Below are positions 1 to 8,775 of a stretch of 64,000 nt of DNA, piece by piece. The stretch comes from DASVCS01 sp036381495 (GTDB lineage Bacteria; Gemmatimonadota; Gemmatimonadetes; Longimicrobiales; RSA9), in NCBI GenBank assembly GCA_036381495.1, contig DASVCS010000034.1:1-64000 (forward strand). The letters are read 5' to 3'. The notes beneath the pieces are model-generated. The model was given only the letters and a program-made list of their open reading frames with translations. It searched no databases and had not been told where the DNA came from. A program made the translations under genes and the position numbers. Within the stretch, counting starts at the first letter, position 1, and each line of letters opens with the position of its first letter.

Positions 1-1
1 G

Positions 2-793
2 GCGTTCGGGCTCGCGAGCCTGGTCGAGAAGCACCTCGGCGTGCGGATGGAGAAGGCGTACCAGCGCGCGGACTGGGCGCGGCGGCCGCTCCCGCCGGCA
101 ATGCTCGAATACGCCGCGGAGGACACGCGCTACCTGCCGGACTTACGGGACCACCTGAAGTCCGAGCTCGAGGCGCTGGGCCGGCTGTCGTGGGCGGAGG
201 AGGAGTTCGCGCTCGAGGAGGCGGTGCGGTGGACGGCGGCGCCGGAGGAGCCCGATGCGTACCTGCGTCTCAAGGGGACGCGCGACCTGGGTCCGCGGCA
301 GCTCGCGGCGTTGCGAGAGCTGTACGGCTGGCGGGAGGCCGTGGCACGCGAGCGGGATGTGGCGCCGTTCCGCGTCCTGTCGAACGCGCCGCTGATCGAG
401 ATCGCGCGCCGCATGCCCGAGGGGATGGCCGGGCTGGCCGCCGTGCCGGGAGCGCCGCGTTCGCTGCCGGGCCGCCACGGCGACGCGATCCTGGCGGCGC
501 TACGGCGCGCACGCGCACTGCCGGCCGAGGCACTGCCGGTGCGGCGGCGGGCGCCCGCACGGCCGCGGCCGGACCCCGAGTTCGACGCGACACTCGATCG
601 GTTGCGCGCCGCGCGCGACGCGGCCGCCGAGGCGCTCGCGCTCGACCGCGGCTTCCTCATGCCGCGCGCGCAGCTCGAGGAGCTGGCGCGGCGGCGGCCC
701 ACCTCACGCGAGGCGCTGGCGGCGATCCCGGGCATCCGGCGCTGGCAGGTCGAAGCCGCCGGTGACGCGGTGCTTGCGGCCATCCAGGGGTGA
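2..793 (+). CDS. rnd: Ribonuclease D, C-terminal part (5' end outside the window)
   Basis: The reading frame is open from the first bases, so the gene begins upstream. The first visible residues (GLASLVEKHLG, then RADWARRPL) and the motif EYAAEDTRYL match the end of the RNase D DEDDy exonuclease domain. YAAED is the Exo III motif with the catalytic Tyr and Asp. An HRDC-type helical domain follows (about residues 90-175 of the visible part) and a second HRDC-like segment closes the protein. RNase D is a 3'-5' exoribonuclease that trims tRNA and other stable RNA in the cytoplasm. The other DEDD acidic residues lie outside the window. A GC-rich hairpin follows the stop at 830-859. Confidence 0.9.
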   Translation, partial: AFGLASLVEKHLGVRMEKAYQRADWARRPLPPAMLEYAAEDTRYLPDLRDHLKSELEALGRLSWAEEEFALEEAVRWTAAPEEPDAYLRLKGTRDLGPRQLAALRELYGWREAVARERDVAPFRVLSNAPLIEIARRMPEGMAGLAAVPGAPRSLPGRHGDAILAALRRARALPAEALPVRRRAPARPRPDPEFDATLDRLRAARDAAAEALALDRGFLMPRAQLEELARRRPTSREALAAIPGIRRWQVEAAGDAVLAAIQG

Positions 794-829
794 GCCGGAG
801 GCGGCTGTCGCATCACGCCGGAGGTTTGT

Positions 830-859
830 GTGCGGCGGTCCGACGGTGAACCGCCGCAC
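830..859. terminator. GC-rich hairpin after the RNase D gene
   Basis: A perfect 10-bp inverted repeat, GTGCGGCGGT and ACCGCCGCAC, with a 10-base loop lies 37 bp after the RNase D stop and before the convergent protease gene. There is no U-tract, as is common for terminators in high-GC genomes. I see nothing else gene-like in 860-1058. Confidence 0.5.
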
Positions 860-1058
860 GCCCGGCTCCGAATCCGCGGACGAACCGCTTCAACGCGACT
901 CGGCTGCGGCGTCGGCGCCAGTCGCGAGCATGTAGCGTAGCGCTCCTCCTACTTCAACGCGCCGACACCGCGGCGCGCATTCACGCGCCGGCCGGCGCCG
1001 CACCGGCCACGCAACGAGCCCACGATCAATCACTCGAAGACCCATCCACCAGTCTTGC

Positions 1059-2783
1059 CTAACAGACGAGTTTCGTCGGATCGTCACAGCCGCCGGGCGG
1101 CGGATCGATGTCGATCGACGAACTGTTCGATGTGATTCCGTACGGGTCCGGTTCGGAAACGGTCACTTCGTAATGGAAGACGGGGTCGCCTGGCCCGATG
1201 GAAATGCGGATGGTTTTCGTGGTCGCCCCTGTGCTCCACTCGTAGGAGTAGGGGCCCTCGCCACCTTCGGGCATCGCTTCGAGGTCATAGGTGGCCACTT
1301 GGTTGAAGCCTCCGCCGCTGACCCACGTTCGCTTGATCGTCACCTTGTGGAACCCGCCCAGCGCCTTCATGGCGCTCACGATCCCGTAGCCCAGGACCCG
1401 GTCGTGACTCGGATACTGGTGCCCCGCCCGGCGGAGGCGGTCCCGGATCTGCTCGTTCGTCTCGTTCGGAAAGGCGGACCAGACGAGCGCGGCGATTCCG
1501 GAGACAATGGCCGTGGCGCCGGAGGTCACGCTCAGGCTGTTCAACTCCGACTCGTTTCGCCCGGCGCTGAGCTGCATGTCGACGAACGAGACCTCGACCT
1601 TGTCGCCGTAGTTGACCCCCGAGACGCCCAGGAATCCTTCGATCGGCTCGTAACCAGGTCCGACAGCGGAAACGGCCATGACCTCGGGCATGCTCGCCGG
1701 GAAGTAGACTCCGGCAAGGTCCACGCTGCCTGACGCCGCAATGAATAGCCGGCCATGGTCGTGCCAGAACCGGATCTCGTCCGAGAGCCGGTTCGACCCG
1801 TTATCCGCCCGGAAGGCCATGGTGACAATCCGGCGGCTCGGGTAGTTATCCTGGTTGAACGATGCTGCGTCGCGGACCGCGACTGCGACGTCCGGCGGGT
1901 CCACATGCCAAACATTGTCGGCTTGATGGACCGATATGAAGTTGGCGCGCCACGCCACGCCGACCATATTCCTGCCGTCACGAGGCGCCACCATGGCGGC
2001 CGCCATTCGGGTGCCGTGGCTACAGCCGGTGGCGTACCACGGGTGACCACCGAGGCCGTGATAGCTGTGCCAACGGCCTGAACTCGCGCCGGTGGCAAAA
2101 TGTTCCCGCAACTGAGCCTGGGTCGACTGGATTCCGGTATCGGCCAAGCCGATGACCACGCCATCGCCTCGAGACCGGTTCCACGCGATCTCGATGTCCG
2201 CGTCCCCGCGCGTGAAGTTCGGCGGGATATAATCGCCTGAAGCAATTCTATCGGGTGTACCCGACCAACTCTCCCAACCGCAGCCGCTCGCGCCGCTACT
2301 GTAGTGGATCCCGATCGCCGCCGGTTCGACGTAGTCGGCAAAGGGGAAACGGCGAAGCGCGCGGATGGCCGAGACACTCGTGACCTTCACCTTCGCAACG
2401 GGGAGGAGCGTGTCGACCTCGACGACCTCCGCATCGCGAAAGCGGCGGAGTTGCACGACCGCGGCGCCACGGTCAGCGCCGGGGATCAGGATTCTGCTCC
2501 GCCACACACCTCGTCTGGCCCCTGGCTTCTTGAGCCCTACCACGATCATCGAATCACGTGCTGCCACGTAGGCCCAAAGGCTATCGTCCGACAGTTCGGC
2601 CCACACCGCGCCGAAGTCTTCCGATCGCGGCGGCACATCATCGAGTGCGCCGGCCGGGGCCCGGGAGAACGAGGGGGAACTCCCCTGGAACGGGTCCGCG
2701 GGGTTCGTTTCCGCGCATCCTGATGCCAGTACAGCAACCAGCACTGCAACCATGAGGGTCGGAACTGCTGCAACGAAACGCAT
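1059..2783 (-). CDS. Secreted S8 (subtilisin-like) peptidase, lipoprotein
   Basis: The start has a strong ribosome site (GAGGAGGT, 3 bases before ATG). The N-terminus is a lipoprotein signal ending in LASGC. The S8 triad is present: Asp in GLADTG (near residue 211), His in SHGTRMAAAM (near 256) and Ser in VTSGATAIVSG (near 418). The Ser motif departs from the usual GTSxAxP, and the oxyanion-hole Asn expected in AAGN reads AASGS here (near 350), so activity may be altered. After the catalytic domain comes an Ig-like segment and a short tail with two Cys. It is convergent with the RNase D gene and divergent from the RCC1-repeat gene. The family assignment is firm; the substrate is unknown. Confidence 0.85.
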   Translation of the reverse strand: MRFVAAVPTLMVAVLVAVLASGCAETNPADPFQGSSPSFSRAPAGALDDVPPRSEDFGAVWAELSDDSLWAYVAARDSMIVVGLKKPGARRGVWRSRILIPGADRGAAVVQLRRFRDAEVVEVDTLLPVAKVKVTSVSAIRALRRFPFADYVEPAAIGIHYSSGASGCGWESWSGTPDRIASGDYIPPNFTRGDADIEIAWNRSRGDGVVIGLADTGIQSTQAQLREHFATGASSGRWHSYHGLGGHPWYATGCSHGTRMAAAMVAPRDGRNMVGVAWRANFISVHQADNVWHVDPPDVAVAVRDAASFNQDNYPSRRIVTMAFRADNGSNRLSDEIRFWHDHGRLFIAASGSVDLAGVYFPASMPEVMAVSAVGPGYEPIEGFLGVSGVNYGDKVEVSFVDMQLSAGRNESELNSLSVTSGATAIVSGIAALVWSAFPNETNEQIRDRLRRAGHQYPSHDRVLGYGIVSAMKALGGFHKVTIKRTWVSGGGFNQVATYDLEAMPEGGEGPYSYEWSTGATTKTIRISIGPGDPVFHYEVTVSEPDPYGITSNSSSIDIDPPPGGCDDPTKLVC

Positions 2784-2871
2784 CGTACCTCCTCGGGGTG
2801 GTGGGATGGAGAACGGAGAAGCCGCCTTTAGCGAGGCATCGGTCGCAGGTTGATTTCGCAGGTGTACGATG

Positions 2872-2904
2872 TTACGTTGGAAACGGCAGGTTTTCCAAAC
2901 GTAA
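2872..2904. promoter_or_regulatory. Inverted repeat in a divergent promoter region
   Basis: TTACGTTGGAAA (2872-2883) faces TTTCCAAACGTAA (2892-2904). The arms are complementary except for one extra A, with an 8-base spacer. The element lies between the divergent S8 peptidase (start 2783) and RCC1-repeat protein (start 2929). It is AT-richer than its surroundings and could be an operator for one or both genes. No regulator is identified. Confidence 0.45.
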
Positions 2905-2928
2905 TGAGTTCACCCGCGGGGCGCAAGG

Positions 2929-4398
2929 ATGATGTTTCCCTCCGGCATCACACTCCCGCTCGCGGCGGTTTCACTCGTCGCCGGCCTCGCCGGTGTCGCT
3001 GCGTGCGACTCGAGCACGGGGCCCGACGACGGCCCGCCGGACCTCTGGATCGGCCAGCACAAGGTCGTGCTCCGGGCCGGGGAAGAGGCGCGGCTGACGG
3101 CGCTCTACCTGCACTCGCAGCTCTCCGGTCTGGACAGCGTGCGGGAAGCGACGTGGCGCAGCAGCAACACGAGCGTGTTGCGGGTCCGGGGCGACGGATC
3201 GGTCACGGCGGCCGGGGCGGGCGTGGCGACGGTTTCGCTCGAGTATCGAGGCGAACGGGACGCGGTCGAGGTCCGTGTCGTCGACAGCGCACCCGCGTAC
3301 CATACCGAGTGGGCATCCGTCACGGTCGGATTCGAGACCGTCTGCGCGATCACGGCGGGAGGGGAGACGTACTGCTGGGGCAATGACTACTACGGCGCGG
3401 TCGCCGATGGCGCGCGGCGGGCCTGGACGGGCGTGTACTCGCCGGTTCGGGTGATGGGTGGGCAGGAGTTCTCTTCCGTCGCGCTTGGACTCTTTCACGT
3501 GTGCGCCCTCACACCCGCGGGCACCGCGTACTGCTGGGGCGATGCGGGCGCGATGATCGGACTGGCAGGCCACGAGTCCATCAACGAGCCGCGGCGGGTG
3601 GATTTCGACCGCCCGTTCAACCGCCTTGCCGCAGGCAGGAACTATAACTGCGGGCTCGCTGCCGGTGGAACCGCCTATTGCTGGGGTGTCGTGTCGTTCG
3701 GCGAGCTCGGAGATGGTGTTCTGGGGCTGCACACGCGGAGACACCCGTACCCGGTCAAGACCGAGCTGCGATTCGTGGACATCCGACCCGGAGGACCACG
3801 GACCTGCGCGCTGACGACCGCCGGCCGGGCGTACTGTTGGGGCGCAGGCTCATTCGGCGAGCTGGGCAACGGATCCCGGCAAACGTACGCGGTCCCGGTG
3901 GCGGTCTCGGGCGATCACATCTTCGAGGGGATCACGGGACGCGGCCACACCTGCGGACGGGACACAGCGGGTACCGTCCATTGCTGGGGGTCCAACAAAT
4001 GGCATCAGATCGGCATGGACGGGGATCTCTACACCACCCCCGTCGAGCTTCCGCCGGAGGAGCAGTTCCAGCGCGTGATCGCCGGTACGGTCACCACGTG
4101 CGGACTCAACGCCGCCGGCACGGCGTACTGCTGGGGCCTGGACCGATACGGCAATCTCGGCGCGGGCGGCCCGGCCCCGCAGCGGTGTGACATCGATCAG
4201 TTCCCCTGTAGCGATGAGCCGCTCGAGATCGCTGGCGGCCTACGGTTTCAGAGCCTGAGCCTCGGCCTGAAGACGAGTTGCGGCGTGACGGTCGACCACG
4301 CGCTGTACTGCTGGGGCTCGAATCTGAGCGGGCAGTTGGGGGCCGGTTTGCTCGTCGAGAGCAGCAACACGCCCGTGCGCGTCGTGGATCCGTGGTAA
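2929..4398 (+). CDS. RCC1-repeat beta-propeller lipoprotein with Ig-like domain
   Basis: The protein opens with a signal peptide ending in a lipobox-like VAACDSS. A bacterial Ig-like (BIG2-type) domain covers about residues 45-122, including the typical SNTSVLRVRGDGSVTAAGAG. Seven RCC1-like repeats then run to the C-terminus, enough for a seven-bladed propeller. Every repeat carries the pattern C-x8-CWG (for example CALTTAGRAYCWG), so each blade has a Cys pair that could form a disulfide once exported. RCC1 propellers bind proteins or act as scaffolds; no enzymatic motif is visible. ATG at 2932 is an alternative start because AAGG directly abuts the first ATG. Confidence 0.85.
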   Translation: MMFPSGITLPLAAVSLVAGLAGVAACDSSTGPDDGPPDLWIGQHKVVLRAGEEARLTALYLHSQLSGLDSVREATWRSSNTSVLRVRGDGSVTAAGAGVATVSLEYRGERDAVEVRVVDSAPAYHTEWASVTVGFETVCAITAGGETYCWGNDYYGAVADGARRAWTGVYSPVRVMGGQEFSSVALGLFHVCALTPAGTAYCWGDAGAMIGLAGHESINEPRRVDFDRPFNRLAAGRNYNCGLAAGGTAYCWGVVSFGELGDGVLGLHTRRHPYPVKTELRFVDIRPGGPRTCALTTAGRAYCWGAGSFGELGNGSRQTYAVPVAVSGDHIFEGITGRGHTCGRDTAGTVHCWGSNKWHQIGMDGDLYTTPVELPPEEQFQRVIAGTVTTCGLNAAGTAYCWGLDRYGNLGAGGPAPQRCDIDQFPCSDEPLEIAGGLRFQSLSLGLKTSCGVTVDHALYCWGSNLSGQLGAGLLVESSNTPVRVVDPW

Positions 4399-4507
4399 CG
4401 CCACGCGCTCCGTGCGTACGGTTTCGGGCGGCGCCGTCCCCCATCTCGTCAGGAGGCGCGTTCCGCTTCGTGCCGTCTGGCATGGCCCTCCGCACCGCAG
4501 CAAGCAC

Positions 4508-4530
4508 CCGGCCGTGGCATGGACGGCCGG
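4508..4530. terminator. Hairpin between convergent genes
   Basis: CCGGCCGT (4508-4515) and ACGGCCGG (4523-4530) form a perfect 8-bp stem with a 7-base loop. It sits between the convergent RCC1-repeat gene and the small gene at 4562-4783, a natural place for a bidirectional terminator. Confidence 0.45.
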
Positions 4531-4561
4531 CCCCGATCCCGTGGGCGCCGAAGGCCCCCTC

Positions 4562-4783
4562 CTACCCCTCGATGTACCAGATGCTGACGAGCACCTCGCC
4601 GACCTGGCCCACGCCGGAGGTGTCGGCGACCACGGACTGCCGGATCTCGGCGATCTCGCGGTCGGCGCGTTCCGCGAGCCATTCGTTGATCGAACGCTCG
4701 ATGGTGCGCAGGTCGCGCTCGCGGAAGAAGCGGACGCGCATGGTGGCGCGTGGGGAAACGCGGGGCGTAATCGGTATGTTCAC
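4562..4783 (-). CDS. Small Cse60-like protein (73 aa)
   Basis: This encodes a 73-residue soluble protein with no signal peptide. The core VRFFRERDLRTIERSINEW, then EIAEIRQSV and a final VSIWY strand, resembles the short Cse60-type sporulation domain, in which an acidic helix is followed by I-x-x-I-x-x-S and a beta strand. The resemblance is from memory of the family pattern, so it is tentative; the role is unknown. It lies just upstream of, and on the same strand as, the PorV-like gene region (9 bp from its stop). AGGAG lies 12 bases before the ATG, a rather long spacing. Confidence 0.6.
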   Translation of the reverse strand: MNIPITPRVSPRATMRVRFFRERDLRTIERSINEWLAERADREIAEIRQSVVADTSGVGQVGEVLVSIWYIEG

Positions 4784-4792
4784 AGGCGACTC

Positions 4793-5743
4793 CTAGCGCG
4801 CAGGGTGAAGCGAGATGCCGAACATGTGGCCGTCTCCCAGGGGCCCGAGCGGGCGGAACGCGTAGTCGACCGTCAGGGTCCCGAGCGTGATACCCGCGCC
4901 GAAGACGAACGGCGTCTGCGCGCCGTCGATGGCGCGGATGTCCCGATAGCCGATGCGGCCGGCGAACTCGAGGCCGCCGGGCGCACGGAGCCCGGCCTCG
5001 ATCCCGGAGGCGAAGCCGACGCGGTCGTCCCGCGCGATCGCCTCGAGCGAGAGCGTGGCACGCGGCCCGACACCGTCGCCGATGCGGACCGCGGCGCCGG
5101 CGCGCAGCCGGCGCGGGAGCGGTGCGGAGCGCACCACGCCCACATCGGGCCCGAGGTGCTGCGCGGCCGCCGCCAGCACCAGGCGCCCGTCGAGGACGGT
5201 GGCGCTGGCGCCGAGATCGAACGCGGCGCCGAGTGCATCGGCCTCCGCGATCTGGAGGCGCAGCAGCGTTGCCGTCGCACCGAGGCGGAGGTGGTCGCCG
5301 AGCGCGATGCCGTACCCCGCGCTGACCGCCACCTCGCCCGCGCCGACGCGGCCGCCGGTCGGACGGCCGAGTTCGCCGCCCGTGGCCGGATCGGGCTCGA
5401 CCACGTCGATATCGCCCAGGTTCAAGAACCGCACCCCCGCGCCGAGCACGCCCGGCCCGAGCGGGAGTGCGGCCGCGAGCGAGCCCGCGCTGGCGCCGAC
5501 CGGCAGCGTCTGATACGCCAGCTCGATGGCGGCGGGCGCGGCCGAGAGTCCGGCAGCGTTGTAGAACAGACTCAGCGCATCATCGGCGATGGCGGCGTAG
5601 GCGCCGCCGAGCGCGAGCGGCCGAGGCGCGGGCGCGAGCTGGAGCACGATGGCGGAGGCCGTGCCGACGCCGTCCTGCGCCGCGGCGGCGCCCGGCATCG
5701 CGGCCAGCGAGGCCGCACACAGGAGGATGCGGAGCCGGTTCAA
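4793..5743 (-). CDS. PorV/PorQ-family outer-membrane protein
   Basis: The TTG start overlaps the stop codon of the upstream S8 peptidase gene by two bases, so the two are translationally coupled. The product (316 aa) has a signal peptide ending in AAAAQ. The segment RPLALGGAYAAIADDALSLF is typical of the PorV/UPF0164 beta-barrel family, and strands continue to the end (TVDYAFRPLG). In Bacteroidota PorV acts in type IX secretion, where it carries substrates to the attachment complex. The coupled protease ends in a sorting-domain-like region, which suggests, by inference, that this barrel helps export or anchor it. Confidence 0.8.
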   Translation of the reverse strand: MNRLRILLCAASLAAMPGAAAAQDGVGTASAIVLQLAPAPRPLALGGAYAAIADDALSLFYNAAGLSAAPAAIELAYQTLPVGASAGSLAAALPLGPGVLGAGVRFLNLGDIDVVEPDPATGGELGRPTGGRVGAGEVAVSAGYGIALGDHLRLGATATLLRLQIAEADALGAAFDLGASATVLDGRLVLAAAAQHLGPDVGVVRSAPLPRRLRAGAAVRIGDGVGPRATLSLEAIARDDRVGFASGIEAGLRAPGGLEFAGRIGYRDIRAIDGAQTPFVFGAGITLGTLTVDYAFRPLGPLGDGHMFGISLHPAR

Positions 5744-8109
5744 GGGCGCAGCACGAAGATCTTCTTCAGCAGGCGCCGGCCGCCGAAGTCGACGAGGAGG
5801 ATGTAGGCGCCGTTGGCGACGTCGCGCCCCGCGTCGTTGACGAGGCGCCAGACCGTGAGGTAGTCGCCGATCTCGCCGGCATCGAACGACCGGACGCGCT
5901 CGCCCGTGAAGGCGTAGACCTCGATGGCGCGCGGCCGCTGGGCGTAGTTCACGATCAGCGCATCGCCGCGGACGGGGTTGGCGGAGAGATTGACCTCCCC
6001 CGCCGCGATGCGCGCGCGCTCCGGCTGGAGCACGGCGACCGCCGAGGCCACGTCGAGCTTGCCGTATCCCCACTGCGCGTTCGGCGTGCCGGACGGCTCG
6101 CCGGTGTGCGGCGCGTCGGTGAAGGCATCGCGGCGGGCGGAACGCGCGAGCAGGTCGCGGACATCCTCCGGCGTCAACTCGGGGTCGAGCTGGAGGAAGA
6201 GCGCGACCGCGCCGGTCACGAACGGCGCGGCCATGCTGGTCCCCGGGAGCGCCGCGTGCACGCCGTCCGCCTCGATGAGGAAGGAGAGGTCCTCCCACAT
6301 GCTGCCGCCGGCGGCGCGGGCGGAGACCACCACCTTGCCGGGCGCCGCGATCTCGGGCTTGAGCACGCCATCACGCCGCGGGCCGGGACTGCTGAAAAAC
6401 GCGATGTCGCCGATCGGCTCGCGGAACGGGAAGCCGGTGGTGTCGCCGCCGAGCGTTTGCCAGACGTGCTTGGTGGCGAACGCCGCCACACCGATCACGC
6501 GGTCCGCCGTGGCGGGTACCCCGACCAGGTAGCGGTTCGTGGTGCCGCCGCGCAGCCGCGCCAACTCGATGGGATTGTCGAACGCGCCGGCGACGAGCCA
6601 GAGGTGGTAGGCGCCGCTGCCGGTTCCCGATGCCCGCGAGACGGTGATCGTCCATTCCCCGTCTTCCGGCGGAACGCCGTCGATGTCCGCGAGCGCGATG
6701 AGCGCCTGGTGGTCGCCGTTGATCGCCTCGGGGCCGCCGGCGCCGTTGAGGATGCCGATGGTGCCGGCGGGCGTCGAGATGATCGCGCTATCCCCCGTCG
6801 CGACTTCGAGTGCATCGCCGCGCGGCGCGGTGATGGTCACGGTCAGGGAGTCCGCGCCGTCGTACCAGAGCTCGAGGAGCGCGCCGTCGTTGTCGGGTCC
6901 TTCGCGCGGCGCGTACGACGGCACCACGAGAGTGTGCGTCGCCACGCCGCCGACGTCCAGCCGGCCCTCCGCGTGGGCGTCCGCGCTGATGAACGACGGT
7001 TCTTCGTTGTCGTTCACACCCTGGTTCCCCGCGCCCGCCACGATGATGCGGCCCGGGCCGGTGAGTGCGTCGAGGCCGCGTTCGAGCGGCGTCGTGCCGT
7101 CGTGCGGTCCGGACTGCGTGGTGAGCGAGAGGTTGACCACGGCGGGGCGGCCGAGCTCGGCGGCGCGCGCGAAGACGTACGCTACGCCCTGTAACACCGC
7201 GTCACTGCCGACGACGTCCCCGCCGGCCTTCACCACGATCAGGTCGGCCTCCGGCGCCACGCCGGTGAAGCGGTAGGCCGGCAACCCGTTCCCCGTGGCG
7301 GAGCCGTCGCCGGCGGCGATCCCGGCCACGTGCGTGCCGTGCCCGAGATCATCGCGCATCGGGCACTCGCCGCGATCGATCTCCGCGTGGGTGCATTCGC
7401 GGCCGGCATCGAAGACCTGGCCGCCGATCGCGCCCGGCGGCCGCCCCTCGCCGGTCTCGTCCCAGGCGTACAGCACCCGCGAGGTGCCGTCCGGCCGCCG
7501 GAAGTCCTCGTGCGCCAGATCCAGGCCGGTGTCCACGATCCCGATGATGACGCCGCGGCCGGTGAGGCCGACGAAGCGGTCGCCCGCGCGGCGCCGGAGC
7601 CCGTCCACGCCCACGGCCGCCGTCCCGCTGTCGTTCGCGAGCGCGGCCGCCGGCCGGAGCGCGGCGCGGGACCGGGCGGCGGCGCGCCACGCGGCGAGGG
7701 CGCCGGCGCCGGTCGTCAGGCGCTTCGCGGCCGCGAGATAGCGCACGCCCGGTACGGCCGCCACGGCGTCGAGCGCCGCCGCGGGGATGCGGACGGAGAC
7801 GACGTCGCCCGCACGCGCGCCGATCCGAACGCCCAGGCGCTCGAGCGCGGCCGCCGCGCCCGGCTCGATGACGGCGAGGCCGCGGATGTAGCGGCGCCCG
7901 TCGTCGCCCGGGATGGAGAGCGGCGCCAGGTCGAGCGGCGCCGCGCCCCGGAGCGCGCCCACCGCGCCGCGGGGCGCCTCGAGTGCGGGCGCCGCCGCGC
8001 CGCTCGGGAGCGCCCGCAGACGCAGTGCCGGATCGATGCGCGACTGCTGGGCGGCCGCACTCCCCGCCGCGAGGAAGAGCAGCGCCGCGCACAGAATGGA
8101 GCGGGACAT
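5740..8109 (-). CDS. Secreted S8 peptidase with C-terminal FlgD/T9SS-type sorting domain
   Basis: The chosen ATG (8109) begins the signal peptide MSRSILCAALLFLAAGSAAA; an earlier in-frame ATG at 8175 would put 22 unlikely residues in front. The S8 triad is intact: Asp in GIVDTGLDL (near residue 193), His in GHGTHVAGIAAG (near 260) and Ser in GTSMAAPFVTG (near 623). The long insert between His and Ser is consistent with a PA-like or beta-rich insert. The last 75 residues (from LSANPV, ending RRLLKKIFVLRP) look like the FlgD Ig-like or type A sorting domain found on type IX secretion substrates. The gene is coupled to the PorV-like gene. It is likely a large extracellular protease; the substrate is unknown. 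Confidence 0.88.
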   Translation of the reverse strand: MSRSILCAALLFLAAGSAAAQQSRIDPALRLRALPSGAAAPALEAPRGAVGALRGAAPLDLAPLSIPGDDGRRYIRGLAVIEPGAAAALERLGVRIGARAGDVVSVRIPAAALDAVAAVPGVRYLAAAKRLTTGAGALAAWRAAARSRAALRPAAALANDSGTAAVGVDGLRRRAGDRFVGLTGRGVIIGIVDTGLDLAHEDFRRPDGTSRVLYAWDETGEGRPPGAIGGQVFDAGRECTHAEIDRGECPMRDDLGHGTHVAGIAAGDGSATGNGLPAYRFTGVAPEADLIVVKAGGDVVGSDAVLQGVAYVFARAAELGRPAVVNLSLTTQSGPHDGTTPLERGLDALTGPGRIIVAGAGNQGVNDNEEPSFISADAHAEGRLDVGGVATHTLVVPSYAPREGPDNDGALLELWYDGADSLTVTITAPRGDALEVATGDSAIISTPAGTIGILNGAGGPEAINGDHQALIALADIDGVPPEDGEWTITVSRASGTGSGAYHLWLVAGAFDNPIELARLRGGTTNRYLVGVPATADRVIGVAAFATKHVWQTLGGDTTGFPFREPIGDIAFFSSPGPRRDGVLKPEIAAPGKVVVSARAAGGSMWEDLSFLIEADGVHAALPGTSMAAPFVTGAVALFLQLDPELTPEDVRDLLARSARRDAFTDAPHTGEPSGTPNAQWGYGKLDVASAVAVLQPERARIAAGEVNLSANPVRGDALIVNYAQRPRAIEVYAFTGERVRSFDAGEIGDYLTVWRLVNDAGRDVANGAYILLVDFGGRRLLKKIFVLRP

Positions 8110-8189
8110 TCCAGGGATGGATGGACGGCCGGTCATGGAGCCGCACAAGTTAGGCGCCCGACCGGCCGCGGACAAGCGCTGAAGGACGC

Positions 8190-8669
8190 TCAGACACCCC
8201 AGGGGTCGAAGCCGAAGGCGAGGTACTCGTCGGGGCGACCGGCAATGGCGTCGGCAGCGCGCTCGAGCTGCTCGACGGTCTCCTCATCGCCATCGGCGCC
8301 CCGGACGGCATCGCGGATCGACTCGAGCAAGCTCCGGATCGCGTCCGGCTTCAGCAAGACGTAGGACTGCGGCGTCGCGTCCGAACCGCGCGCCTCGATG
8401 ACGAGGTCGACGAGATCCGTTTCCTGCGATATCTTCCAGACGTCGCCCGTCTTCTTGAGGAGCTTGTCGGCGGTCTTGACATCGCTGTGGAGCACGCGAA
8501 CCAGGCGCTTCACGTCGCGGTCCGCGGACTCGGTGCGCTGGCGCGCGAAGCGGCGGCTGAGCGACTCGGGGTCCGCATCCTCGCGGCGCTCGGAGGCGCG
8601 GGTGAGCAGTTCGCCCACGTACGCGTACACGCCGAGGACGAGAGGGACGGGATCGAGTGCGATACGCAT
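8190..8669 (-). CDS. Conserved-looking hypothetical protein (159 aa)
   Basis: I do not recognise this family. The chosen ATG (8669) has GGAGAAA 3 bases upstream and is preferred over a GTG or ATG further out. The protein is soluble and charged with no signal peptide: an N-terminal hydrophobic helix (PVPLVLGVYAYVGELL), a basic middle (RRFARQRTESADRDVKRLVR), a central segment WKISQETDLVDLVIEARG and an acidic helical C-terminus ending FGFDPWGV. It lies 80 bp upstream of the S8 peptidase on the same strand and is divergent from the lipoprotein at 8776. Confidence 0.65.
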   Translation of the reverse strand: MRIALDPVPLVLGVYAYVGELLTRASERREDADPESLSRRFARQRTESADRDVKRLVRVLHSDVKTADKLLKKTGDVWKISQETDLVDLVIEARGSDATPQSYVLLKPDAIRSLLESIRDAVRGADGDEETVEQLERAADAIAGRPDEYLAFGFDPWGV

Positions 8670-8775
8670 GGCTTTCTCCGGCGTGTGGGTCGTCGTCACG
8701 CCACCGCATGGCAAAGCGGATGCCGGCGGGAAGGATGCCCTGCGGGAAACCGATCGTCAACACGGGAGTGGAGAG

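Noticed and set aside
794..1058. Small antisense frame overlapping the gap before the first S8 peptidase
   Set aside because: It has no ribosome site, an Arg-rich composition and overlaps the peptidase stop.
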